A DNA stretch of 64,000 nt, taken from positions 124,001 through 188,000 of the forward strand of contig NZ_JAKGAS010000007.1 in the NCBI RefSeq assembly GCF_021532655.1, read 5' to 3'. Positions 57,114 through 64,000 of the stretch are shown piece by piece. The notes below the pieces were generated by a model that was not told the origin of the DNA, made no database searches, and saw only the letters and a list, made by a program, of their open reading frames with translations. This stretch comes from Paraglaciecola algarum. Lineage in GTDB: Bacteria > Pseudomonadota > Gammaproteobacteria > Enterobacterales > Alteromonadaceae. A program made the translations under genes and the position numbers. The first letter of the stretch is position 1. Each line of letters begins with the position of its first letter.

Positions 57114-57145
57114 GCATCCAATTTTGTATGTCGTTCGTTTGGCTT
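57109..57145 (+). promoter_or_regulatory. Predicted ECF promoter of the DUF4331 gene
   Basis: TTTTTGCATC, 17 bases, then CGTTTGGCTT, ending 31 bases before the ATG at 57176. It differs from the sigma-gene copy by one base in the conserved parts and has the same spacer length. Confidence 0.65.
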
Positions 57146-57175
57146 ATAGAACTCATTACACTTAAAGGTAATAAC

Positions 57176-58756
57176 ATGCAGAACAAAACTAAATTTGCGA
57201 TTGCGCTAGTATCCAGTGCCGTTGCGTTTAACCTCGTCGCATCAAGCCACAGAGAGGCTCCAGCAGTAACACAAACACCCACTATCGATTCTACTGATTT
57301 TTATGCGTTTAACAGTTATGAAGAAGGAAGAGAGGGTTACGTGACTATGATTGCAAACTATATCCCCTTGCAAGATGCTTACGGCGGTCCAAACTATTTT
57401 GCTATGCATCCGCAAGCTCATTATGCCATTCACATTGATAATGATGGAGATGCCAAAGAAGATATATCTTTTGTATTTAACTTTAGCCAAAAGCTCGGGA
57501 ATAATGGTACAGGAATTACCTTACCAATTGGTCCAGAAGGTGACCAACGTGCTGTTCAAGTGCCTTTGAAAAACGTCGGTGGCATTAGTGCTGATTCTAG
57601 CGCCGCAGCAAATTTTCAAGAGAATTATTCGGTAACTTTAGTTGAAGGTAACCATACAGCGGGCACACGCACCGAACTAAGCGCCAATGAAGCCAGTATG
57701 TTTGGCAAACCATTAGATTTTATTGGTACAAAAACATTTAGCAGCGTAAGTGGTTATGAACAGTATGCAGATACTTTTGTGTATACCACTCAAGTCCCTG
57801 GTTGTGACATACCAGCAAAAGTGTTTGTTGGTCAACGTAAAGACCCTTTCGTGGTTGCTCTAGGTAAAACATTCGACCTAGTCAATTACGTACCAGTTGA
57901 AGGTGACAGCGTGCCAGGTGCAAATGATGGTGCTGGTTTTCCAGGTGGCATCACCCAAAGCAATGACAACGATGACTTAGGCGATAAAAATGTAACGAGT
58001 ATCGCAGTAGAGATCCACAACTCTTGTATCACAGGTGATGGTAATGGTGTGATAGGCACTTGGACTACAGCAAGCCTTCCTCAAACTTCTGTATTAAATC
58101 CTAATGCCACTTTTGACAAGCCTTCTGTCTCTGGCGGTGCAATGACTCAAGTATCAAGGTTGGGCAATCCATTAGTTAATGAACTAGTGATCGGCTTAGG
58201 TGACAAAGACAAGTTTTCTACTTCGCACCCATCCATGGATAGTCAATTTGCAGATTACGTAACTCACCCTACATTACCTGAATTACTAAATATTCTGTTT
58301 TTGGATGCGGTCAATACCACCCTAGGTGCTGAACTGCCTACACTTGCGCCTACTAATATTCCTCGGATGGATCTGGTAACTGCGTTTTTAACGGGTTTTC
58401 CAGGTGTAAACCAGATGGCCGCCGTTACCCCTTCTGAAATGTTACGTTTAAATACTGGGATCCCTGCTGTTCCGGCAGCTCAACAATCGCCATATGGTGT
58501 AGCGGGCAATGATCTTGCTGGTTTCCCGAATGGCCGCCGCCCAGGCGATGATGTGGTTGATATTGCATTGCGCGTAGTTATGGGCGCCTTGTGTCACCCC
58601 ATCCCACTAAACGGAGAACCTACCAATCTAGGGATTTGTGAAGAGGCTGATGCAAATGTGGGAAATGTACCATTCACCGATGGAGCACCACTTAATGCCT
58701 CATATATGAATAGTCAGTTCCCCTATTTAGCCACACCACTACCAGGCTCAAACTAG
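57176..58756 (+). CDS. DUF4331 family exported protein
   Basis: The start at ATG 57176 (AAAGG upstream) gives a signal peptide (KFAIALVSSAVAFNLVASSH) and ~505 mature residues. The DUF4331 pattern is clear: SSHREAPAVTQTPTIDSTDFYAFN split over the start, MIANYIPLQDAYGGPNYF, YAIHIDNDGDAKEDISFVF, then RKDPFVVALGKTFDLVN and a C-terminal GFPNGRRPGDDVVDIALRV. The family's function is unknown. It sits 9 bases before the lipoprotein gene, downstream of an ECF sigma/anti-sigma pair, and has its own ECF-like promoter. Confidence 0.92.
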   Translation: MQNKTKFAIALVSSAVAFNLVASSHREAPAVTQTPTIDSTDFYAFNSYEEGREGYVTMIANYIPLQDAYGGPNYFAMHPQAHYAIHIDNDGDAKEDISFVFNFSQKLGNNGTGITLPIGPEGDQRAVQVPLKNVGGISADSSAAANFQENYSVTLVEGNHTAGTRTELSANEASMFGKPLDFIGTKTFSSVSGYEQYADTFVYTTQVPGCDIPAKVFVGQRKDPFVVALGKTFDLVNYVPVEGDSVPGANDGAGFPGGITQSNDNDDLGDKNVTSIAVEIHNSCITGDGNGVIGTWTTASLPQTSVLNPNATFDKPSVSGGAMTQVSRLGNPLVNELVIGLGDKDKFSTSHPSMDSQFADYVTHPTLPELLNILFLDAVNTTLGAELPTLAPTNIPRMDLVTAFLTGFPGVNQMAAVTPSEMLRLNTGIPAVPAAQQSPYGVAGNDLAGFPNGRRPGDDVVDIALRVVMGALCHPIPLNGEPTNLGICEEADANVGNVPFTDGAPLNASYMNSQFPYLATPLPGSN

Positions 58757-58765
58757 GAGAAAGAC

Positions 58766-59263
58766 ATGAATATTAAATTACTACTTGTTGGTACCTCGAT
58801 ACTCACCCTTAGCGGATGTTTTAATAGTGATAACGAGCTGACTCTGCCGGATAAAAACTATCCACCATCGGCGATAGATGCTTCCTTTGTCACTCAAACT
58901 GATATGCCAATAAACGGCAGTGTTGAGGGGGCAGACCCTGAAAACAATATGTTGGTCTTTGCTTTAGAGCAAGATGCAAGTAATGGAATGTTAACGTTGA
59001 ACCACGACGGTTCTTTTACTTATACACCCAGTCTTGAGTTTACTGGCGCAGACGAATTTAGCTTTTCTGTATCAGATGGCAAAAACCCAGCCGTTACGGG
59101 CACTGCAACTATTACAGTTGAAATGCGACAGATAAAATTTTCTAATTTGAGTCGTGAAGCATTTTCTCAATCTGCAACAGATGAACCGCTGCGCATCAAT
59201 GGCCGAGTGATAACCAATGACGTTGAAGATCCAAGCGCTTTTGACGATCTACTGCTTGACTAA
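58766..59263 (+). CDS. Lipoprotein with cadherin/Ig-like repeat domain
   Basis: A lipoprotein signal (LLLVGTSILTLSGC, Cys18) is followed by one tandem-type Ig/cadherin-like domain: DMPINGSVEGADPENNMLVF, GMLTLNHDGSFTYTP and GADEFSFSVSDGKNPAVTGTATI are the typical strands. The ~45 C-terminal residues are acidic and unassigned. It is 165 residues long, with AGGAGA before the ATG. Its position directly after DUF4331 suggests a surface partner or anchor for that protein. Confidence 0.87.
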   Translation: MNIKLLLVGTSILTLSGCFNSDNELTLPDKNYPPSAIDASFVTQTDMPINGSVEGADPENNMLVFALEQDASNGMLTLNHDGSFTYTPSLEFTGADEFSFSVSDGKNPAVTGTATITVEMRQIKFSNLSREAFSQSATDEPLRINGRVITNDVEDPSAFDDLLLD

Positions 59264-59294
59264 TGGCAACGATTTCGCATAACGGAAATGGTTT

Positions 59295-59312
59295 CGCCAA
59301 GGATGGCGTTTT
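59295..59312 (+). terminator. Small hairpin after the lipoprotein gene
   Basis: CGCCA and TGGCG form a 5-bp stem with AGGA loop followed by TTTT. It is a short and probably weak terminator. Confidence 0.5.
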
Positions 59313-59318
59313 GTATGT

Positions 59319-59330
59319 CCCGAGTTCGGG
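59319..59330. promoter_or_regulatory. CCCGAGTTCGGG motif before the TPR gene
   Basis: This near-palindrome (CCCGA/TCGGG arms) is the reverse complement of the core of the inverted repeat at 57003-57026. It lies 19 bases before the TPR start codon and partly where a leader or operator would be. Confidence 0.35.
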
Positions 59331-59348
59331 TAATTTGAGGAGTGATAC

Positions 59349-60416
59349 ATGAAAAGTTTTAAAATTAGGCTGTTGTTTACAGCCCGAGTCGGCATTGCCT
59401 TTTGCACATTATTGGTGCTTGGCTTAGTGGCAACTAACACTGCATTGGCACACGGCAACCATGTACATAAACCGCGGGAGATGATGAAAAAATCTGACTA
59501 TTCTAATCTCGACTTGTCGGCACTTGAGCAAAAAATCATCTCCATGCAGTACTTAATGCCAAGAGAAGAATCTATTAAAGGGCTATTAACAAGGCTAGAG
59601 AACATACCTACACAATCAAATGTAGAAAAAGTAAAACAACTATACCTATACGCTCGTGTGCAGCAACACAACCATGATTTTGATAAAGCCAAACAAAACT
59701 TGAGTAAGGCATTAGATCTATCATCAAAAGATATTAACTCATTATTATTAATGGCGTCTGTATCAAATAACCTTGGCGAACACGAGGCTGCCCTAAGGTA
59801 TTGCAAGCAATTACTAGGCTTGGCAGATGGAACAATTATAGCGGCCTGTATCGTTGAAACCAAAGTGCAAATCAACCCTGAACAGTTACAAACTCAGTAT
59901 CAAAATTTACAACGAGTAGCTAAATTATCAGGTGCATCAAATAACCAATATCAATTTTGGGTTAATGAAATTTTAGCGGAACTTGCCTTAAAAATGGACA
60001 AACCTCAAATTGCAAAAGGTCATTTAAACGATTCAATACTTGAGCAAGCCCCTGTTAGTTATATCGCTCTATGGTCAGATATTGAAATAGCTTTAAATAA
60101 TCATTCTCACGTATTGGATACATTAAGTAATTTAACTGCTGACCAAAATGAAATTAATGATGCCTTGTTACTTCGATTGTCTATGGCTGAAAAAGCAGCA
60201 AATAGTAAAACAACTTGGCTACATGCTATGCGTCGCCGTATTACAGAAAGAAGTAATGAACATAACTACGCACATGCTGCAGAACTAGCAAAATTTTACT
60301 TGTATGTGGATCACAATCCATCTGAAGCTAAACACTGGGCCAAGGTAAATTCAAATCATGCTAAATCACATATGGACGTGGATTTATTGGCAGCTGCGAA
60401 CAGTATGGAAAATTAA
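59349..60416 (+). CDS. Exported TPR-repeat protein
   Basis: A signal peptide or anchor (FTARVGIAFCTLLVLGLVATNTALAH) precedes ~330 helical residues with TPR-type repeats, e.g. QLYLYARVQQHNHDFDKAKQ, then NSLLLMASVSNNLGEHEAAL. The N-terminal mature part is His-rich (HGNHVHKP). GAGGAG precedes the ATG. It is third in the DUF4331 gene set, behind an 85-base gap with a weak hairpin. It may scaffold a periplasmic complex; this is inference. Confidence 0.85.
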   Translation: MKSFKIRLLFTARVGIAFCTLLVLGLVATNTALAHGNHVHKPREMMKKSDYSNLDLSALEQKIISMQYLMPREESIKGLLTRLENIPTQSNVEKVKQLYLYARVQQHNHDFDKAKQNLSKALDLSSKDINSLLLMASVSNNLGEHEAALRYCKQLLGLADGTIIAACIVETKVQINPEQLQTQYQNLQRVAKLSGASNNQYQFWVNEILAELALKMDKPQIAKGHLNDSILEQAPVSYIALWSDIEIALNNHSHVLDTLSNLTADQNEINDALLLRLSMAEKAANSKTTWLHAMRRRITERSNEHNYAHAAELAKFYLYVDHNPSEAKHWAKVNSNHAKSHMDVDLLAAANSMEN

Positions 60417-60459
60417 TAATTTTTATAGGTTTTGCCATACAACAAAGCATGTAATTAAA

Positions 60460-60493
60460 TTAACTAGACCACCTCAAGAAGTGGTCTAATTAA
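60460..60493. terminator. Inverted repeat after the TPR gene
   Basis: TTAACTAGACCAC and GTGGTCTAATTAA pair over 12 of 13 positions around an 8-base loop, about 45 bases past the TPR stop. It has no long U-tract but could act as a bidirectional terminator. Confidence 0.6.
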
Positions 60494-60804
60494 CCATCAC
60501 ATCAGGTTAATTATTTAGAATATATTTGTTGATTGTTTATCAGTTACCTCCAGCTAATTTTATGCGGAAGAGTCTGTATGTAGGTCATACACTTTTCACA
60601 TTACTCACTTGGTGTAATGACAGCAGATGAAAAGGTGATGACTTGTTATCAATACTCAGTTATTAATTGTCATTTGTAATGATAGAAAGAGAAATAACTC
60701 TTTTTGTGTGAGATTTGCCATCAAACCAACTCGTCTTAATTAGCCCCGTTTGTTTTGTTTACTTCCGTTTCTTAATACGGGCGAACCGCCTGAGATTTTC
60801 TTAT

Positions 60805-60856
60805 ACAGCTTTAGCTGGTCGTAGAGCGACCGCCACTAGAGATGGGGGGAGCAATC
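60805..60856 (+). repeat. Dispersed copy of the tRNA-Arg repeat core
   Basis: ACAGCTTTAGCTGGTCG (17 bases) is identical to 55199 and 55388, and GAGCAATC follows 44 bases from its start exactly as in repeat unit 1. The GCTTT/AGAGC arm keeps pairing through a G-U change. Confidence 0.75.
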
Positions 60857-60969
60857 TGCCGGTTTAAAGGCTCTTCTCAACTTAAAAACAAAATCAAAGT
60901 CTGTGGTTCTTTAGTACTTTGGAGCTATTGCTCTGCTTCTTTCCGCCTGTGCCTGCTAGACCTAGGGTT

Positions 60970-61740
60970 TTAAGCTTCTTCATCACGTAATGTAAGTACT
61001 TCATAACCTGATGGGGTAACTAAGATGGTATGTTTCCACTGAGCTGACAATTTTCTGTCTCTAGTAATTACTGTCCAACCGTCTTTCTTTTGTTTGGTTT
61101 TATAGGACCCTTGATTAATCATAGGTTCAATCGTAAACACCATGCCCTCTTGCAAAGTAATGCCCGTATCAGGTTTACCTAGATGCAATACTTGTGGGTC
61201 TTCGTGCATTTCTCTGCCAATGCCATGACCGCAATAGTCACGAACCACACTAAAGCCATTTTTTTCAGCATGGGTTTGAATAGCATGGCCAATATCGCCC
61301 AATGTTTTACCTGGTTTAACAACCTTAATACCCTGCCACATAGCTTGGTAAGTCACATCCACTAGTTTTTTAGCAATGGGTAGTACAGCTCCAATCATGT
61401 ACATTTTGCTACTGTCTGCAATATAACCATTTTTCTCTAGGGTAATATCAAGGTTGATAATGTCTCGCTCTCTTAGTTTTTTGCCGACAGAAGGAACACC
61501 GTGGCAAACCACCTCATTTATGGAAGAGTTCAATACATATTGATAACCATACTGCCCCTTACTGGCGGGCCTAGAGTGCAAAGTATTAATAATATAATCT
61601 TCAACAAAATCGTTAATTTCCATTGTAGAAATGCCGACTTGAATATAACTGTCGAGTGCTGTAAAAACGCTGGCAAGTAATCTGCCAGATTCACGCATTA
61701 AACCTATCTCTTCCTGAGATTTAATGTGGATATTACTCAT
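60970..61740 (-). CDS. map: Methionine aminopeptidase type I, ParD-associated paralogue
   Basis: The enzyme class removes initiator Met from new proteins. The pita-bread fold has metal ligands Asp98, Asp109, His172 and Glu205 (INLDITLEKNGYIADSS; CGHGIGREMHEDP; FTIEPMI). The fifth ligand, normally Glu in SAQ-x-EH, is Lys236 here (LSAQWKHTILV), so catalysis may be changed or lost. The N-terminal PASKGQYGYQYVLN resembles the Map form encoded next to ParD-like genes rather than the housekeeping form beside rpsB. It overlaps the ParD-like gene by 8 bases. The 256-residue length is normal. Confidence 0.93.
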   Translation of the reverse strand: MSNIHIKSQEEIGLMRESGRLLASVFTALDSYIQVGISTMEINDFVEDYIINTLHSRPASKGQYGYQYVLNSSINEVVCHGVPSVGKKLRERDIINLDITLEKNGYIADSSKMYMIGAVLPIAKKLVDVTYQAMWQGIKVVKPGKTLGDIGHAIQTHAEKNGFSVVRDYCGHGIGREMHEDPQVLHLGKPDTGITLQEGMVFTIEPMINQGSYKTKQKKDGWTVITRDRKLSAQWKHTILVTPSGYEVLTLRDEEA

Positions 61741-61939
61741 TGACCAATTTCACTGTTGTGACATTTTGCGCGCGCATTTCTCGTTGCAAAATTTCTTCAT
61801 AAGTTAATGTGGGATTTTGTTCTGCCAACCTACCAATTTTTAACCAAAACTCAGCCTGTGAATTAATCGATCTTTCCATTACCGCACTATTTTTTCGAAC
61901 CTCTTCATGAAGCTGATCTGAGATTTTTACTATACCCAT
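61733..61939 (-). CDS. ParD-like antitoxin-family protein
   Basis: I start at ATG 61939 (GGTGAAAAC upstream), giving 68 residues; the longer frame to 62023 has no support. MGIVKISDQLHEEVRKNSAV looks like an MetJ/Arc-type ribbon-helix-helix strand and helix, followed by INSQAEFWLKIGRLAEQNP. This is the ParD-like antitoxin family (DUF3423-type), usually found with a methionine aminopeptidase rather than a ParE toxin. The overlap ATGAGTAA couples it to map. It may act as an autorepressor or as a regulator of Map. Confidence 0.85.
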   Translation of the reverse strand: MGIVKISDQLHEEVRKNSAVMERSINSQAEFWLKIGRLAEQNPTLTYEEILQREMRAQNVTTVKLVNE

Positions 61940-62036
61940 GTTTTCACCAATATACGTTATGCTACATAATGTAGTATAACGCATACTATCTGCATTGTTA
62001 ATATCAGACAGTTTAAATAACAATCTGTTCTGTTCA

Positions 62037-62588
62037 CTATGGTACTAATTGTTGTACTTGATGATCCCACTTAGACTCAAACTCTTTTAAGTTCTGCTTG
62101 CGTATTTTGGCACATTTTACAAAAACAGCCATATCACCACTGTTTTCCATACACTCAGCTGATTCTTTAAAATAAATATTCCATGCCTGCTTCTTTTTAC
62201 CTTTAAAATCAACGTAATTAGACACCATCACATGTTCAGTTTTAGCGTAATTTTTAGCTTTGTAAGATTTTGTTTTGTATCGGCTTATGGTCTGTGTCTT
62301 AGATAATGACTTAGGGTGTGTTTTATGCTTTTTGGAAGAGTTAGTTGAAGTTGATGGCGAACTTGAAGCAGCCTTTTTTGATTTTTTGGCAGGTTTATTT
62401 TTAGCTAAAAGGCAGTCTAAAAACTCTTGTTTAACTGCACGGTGTTTGTCTCTCGCACGCTCGCTGACTTTGTATTTTAGTACATCATTCCATCTATCAA
62501 CCTTTTGTTTTTCAGTATCACACTGCGCCTTAGCAACTGATAAATTACAATAGGTCATGGTAATTATCGCGAGTATCAATAATTTCAT
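62037..62588 (-). CDS. Lysine/serine-rich exported protein of unknown function
   Basis: A signal peptide (MKLLILAIITMTYCNLSVAKA) leads a 183-residue product. Residues ~65-120 are a low-complexity Lys/Ser/Thr-rich linker (AKKSKKAASSSPSTST). The two flanking parts have conserved-looking Cys (QCDTEKQ, FLDCLLA, AECMENS, KCAKIRK), so two cysteine-bearing helical domains joined by a basic linker are likely. AAGGAACG precedes the ATG. I do not recognise the family. Confidence 0.7.
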   Translation of the reverse strand: MKLLILAIITMTYCNLSVAKAQCDTEKQKVDRWNDVLKYKVSERARDKHRAVKQEFLDCLLAKNKPAKKSKKAASSSPSTSTNSSKKHKTHPKSLSKTQTISRYKTKSYKAKNYAKTEHVMVSNYVDFKGKKKQAWNIYFKESAECMENSGDMAVFVKCAKIRKQNLKEFESKWDHQVQQLVP

Positions 62589-62647
62589 TAAACGTTCCTT
62601 GTTATATTTTTAACTATTTCGAGTCATTAAGCTTAGTACCAATTCGG

Positions 62648-62881
62648 CTAAATAACGTGGGCGAATTTGTCTGCTTGCCTTAGCCATTGATAAAAGGAAT
62701 TTTGCAGGGCTATTATATTCACTCCAATTGAGGTTAAAGCGTTAGCCGTATTTAATTGATCACACATATTGTTTTGTACTAGTTGTATTAGTTTGGCTAA
62801 ATGCGACTTGGGTCGTCCATCAAAAAATAAATAAAAGCCCAACTTGTGGCGTAAAACTGGTGAGTTGTACCCTTGTTCCAT
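62648..62881 (-). CDS. Hypothetical small ORF, possibly a remnant
   Basis: A 77-codon frame (MEQGYNSPVLRHKLGFYLF...QWLRQADKFAHVI) is open between the Lys-rich gene and rpmE. No ribosome site precedes the ATG and no family is recognised. The composition is protein-like, with a helical central part, so it may be a real short gene or a decayed fragment of a longer one. Confidence 0.35.
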   Translation of the reverse strand: MEQGYNSPVLRHKLGFYLFFDGRPKSHLAKLIQLVQNNMCDQLNTANALTSIGVNIIALQNSFYQWLRQADKFAHVI

Positions 62882-62955
62882 TGGTGATTTGAAAGATGCA
62901 GCTTAATTTCTTAGTCTGCAGGGGGTTAGTTAAAGCAACAAAAATCACCCACAAA

Positions 62956-62980
62956 AAAAGGCGCTGAATAAGCGCCTTTT
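62956..62980 (-). terminator. Rho-independent terminator of rpmE
   Basis: AAAAGGCGCT and AGCGCCTTTT form a 10-bp stem with a five-base loop. On the minus strand seven T's follow, 28 bases past the rpmE stop. Confidence 0.92.
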
Positions 62981-63007
62981 TGATGTCTTTTCAGACTACA
63001 AATCATT

Positions 63008-63220
63008 TTACTTCTTTTTAAGACCAGCAAAACGTTTGTTAAATTTATCAACACGACCACCAGTGTCAACGTTACGTTGCTTACCAGTATAGAAAGGATG
63101 GCAAGAAGAACATACGTCTAAGTTGATGTCTTTTTTCAATGTTGAACGTACAACAATTACGTTTCCACATGAGCAGTTTGCTGTCATGTCTTGATAATCT
63201 GGATGGATATCTTGTTTCAT
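63008..63220 (-). CDS. rpmE: 50S ribosomal protein L31
   Basis: L31 bridges the ribosomal subunits. This is the zinc-binding form: the Cys pairs are in [11 protein letters not shown] and [14 protein letters not shown]. It begins MKQDIHPDY and ends [11 protein letters not shown]. The 70-residue length is standard. The ATG follows AAGGTAACCC. It is divergent from priA, the usual arrangement. Confidence 0.97.
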   Translation of the reverse strand: MKQDIHPDYQDMTANCSCGNVIVVRSTLKKDINLDVCSSCHPFYTGKQRNVDTGGRVDKFNKRFAGLKKK

Positions 63221-63417
63221 GGGTTACCTTATTCGTCAGGCCGCATCGCTATCCAACCCGAAGTTGAACACCATACGAAAATTAAATTAAAAAGCTTTGT
63301 GGCTTGCCGCAAAGTGGCGCGCATATTAATGTATGGGGCTTAGGCGATCAAGGGTTTTGTTGTTTTTATCGCCATTTACTCCAAATTCAGCTCAACAGAC
63401 AGGTTTTGCCGTACCCG

Positions 63418-64000
63418 ATGTCAATAATTAGTATTGCTCTTCCCATTCCCAAACGTCAGCTATTTGATTATTTAGCTGCCGACGAGATCCCTAAAATTGG
63501 CTGCCGAGTGCGGGTATCCTTTGGGCCTCGTAAGTTAATTGGTGTGGTTTGGGAAATTAATCAAGAATCAGACTGGGATAAAAACAAACTTAAAAAAATT
63601 GAACAAATCATCGATGCACAACCTATATTTGATGCAACTCAACGTAAGCTTTGTTCCTGGTTAGCTCAATATTATAAACATCCAATTGGTGACGTGGTGC
63701 AAAGCGCTATGCCTGTGGCCTTACGAAAAGGTGAATCGAGTGAGGCTAAACCCACTAACTACTTAACTTTAACGGATTCTGGCAAAACCTTTGATTTATC
63801 GAATTTATCTCGCGCTCCGAAACAATACTCATTGTTAGAAAAGCTCAATAAAGTCGAATTAACTAAGTCTCAAGCCAACCAAGATTTTGGTATTTCTGCG
63901 GTTAAAGCTTTACTAGACAAAGAACTCATTCAAGACGTATCAAAACCCCATCAAATAAACACTAGTTGGCAGCAACAAATTGTTGTACAAGGAAAGCCTC
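63418..64000 (+). CDS. priA: Primosomal protein N' PriA (5' part; continues past the window)
   Basis: PriA restarts stalled replication. The 194 codons visible cover the 3'-DNA-binding domain (ISIALPIPKRQLFDYLAADE, GCRVRVSFGPRKLIGVVW, LAQYYKHPIGDVVQSAMPVA) and part of the following winged-helix domain; the helicase domains lie beyond base 64000. The ATG at 63418 matches the family N-terminus. No strong ribosome site is seen; an in-frame TTG at 63406 is an alternative. Confidence 0.95.
   Translation, partial: MSIISIALPIPKRQLFDYLAADEIPKIGCRVRVSFGPRKLIGVVWEINQESDWDKNKLKKIEQIIDAQPIFDATQRKLCSWLAQYYKHPIGDVVQSAMPVALRKGESSEAKPTNYLTLTDSGKTFDLSNLSRAPKQYSLLEKLNKVELTKSQANQDFGISAVKALLDKELIQDVSKPHQINTSWQQQIVVQGKP

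Larger units (their letters stand above)
60417..60969. other. Intergenic region between TPR gene and map
   Basis: No gene is seen. It holds the inverted repeat at 60460-60493, a CATTAC/GTAATG inverted repeat near 60599-60619 and a dispersed copy of the tRNA-repeat core at 60805-60856. Confidence 0.5.

Noticed and set aside
61940..62023. Longer start for the ParD-like gene (96 residues)
   Set aside because: The extra 28 residues are not like the family and lack a ribosome site, while ATG 61939 has one.
62275..62553. 92-codon + strand frame
   Set aside because: It is antisense to the Lys/Ser-rich gene; its Leu/Ala-rich product reflects the complement of Lys/Ser codons.

Overview
The window looks like chromosomal DNA of an AT-rich marine gammaproteobacterium of the order Alteromonadales, probably an Alteromonadaceae member close to Paraglaciecola or Glaciecola. 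This is inferred from gene order (gmk/rpoZ/spoT/ridA/trmH/recG, hemCDXY, rpmE/priA), protein families (DUF3016, DUF3019, MipA/OmpV, HdfR, RsmJ) and marine polysaccharide genes. No phage, insertion sequence or CRISPR array was seen.

Layout. 1-6.9 kb: an AraC/GyrI-like regulator, htpX, an RMD1/DUF155 protein, a two-gene unit of a RimK-like ATP-grasp ligase and a GNAT-peptidase C39 fusion, and an HdfR-type LysR regulator. 6.9-9.5 kb: small proteins, a DUF1080 lipoprotein, a peroxiredoxin and a DUF3016 protein. 9.7-13.1 kb: an operon of MipA/OmpV porin-like protein, DUF3019 protein and an RstA/RstB-like two-component system, with an exact RstA-box match upstream. 13.2-18.6 kb: a DUF4132 protein, rsmJ and recG. 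18.8-23.8 kb: an NTF2-like protein, an AhpC/TSA protein and a 1205-residue cytochrome c/PA14/propeller/DUF1080 protein. 23.8-27.8 kb: trmH (fused to a TfoX C-terminal domain and carrying a 39-bp duplication), ridA, spoT and rpoZ.

28.0-34.7 kb: a TPP-riboswitch-controlled thiamine operon (thiC-thiDE-thiF-thiS-thiG-thiH) sits between rpoZ and gmk. 34.8-38.6 kb: gmk, cyaY, a carboxylesterase, an ArsR-SRPBCC pair with a clear operator, a YHS protein and a GNAT enzyme. 38.7-43.9 kb: hemC-hemD-hemX-hemY and a metallo-beta-lactamase phosphodiesterase. 44-53 kb: a probable beta-glucan utilisation locus (GH5 lipoprotein with three C-terminal modules, TonB receptor, sugar MFS transporter, membrane AraC regulator). 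53.3-54.7 kb: a Tat-exported PhoX-like protein.

55.0-55.4 kb: a tRNA-Arg(CCG) gene followed by almost two 189-bp tandem repeats, each starting with the last 19 bases of the tRNA. This resembles the E. coli tyrT/rtT architecture. A dispersed relative of the repeat core lies at 60.8 kb. 55.7-60.4 kb: an ECF sigma factor, its anti-sigma factor, a DUF4331 protein, an Ig-like lipoprotein and a TPR protein. The sigma gene and the DUF4331 gene share a near-identical promoter-like sequence at the same distance from their start codons. 60.9-62.6 kb: a second-type methionine aminopeptidase overlapping a ParD-like gene, with one metal-ligand Glu replaced by Lys, and a lysine-rich exported protein. 63-64 kb: rpmE and the 5' part of priA.

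The strongest candidates for undescribed biology are the tRNA-Arg repeat unit, the ECF/DUF4331 regulon with its shared promoter, and the altered Map/ParD-like pair.
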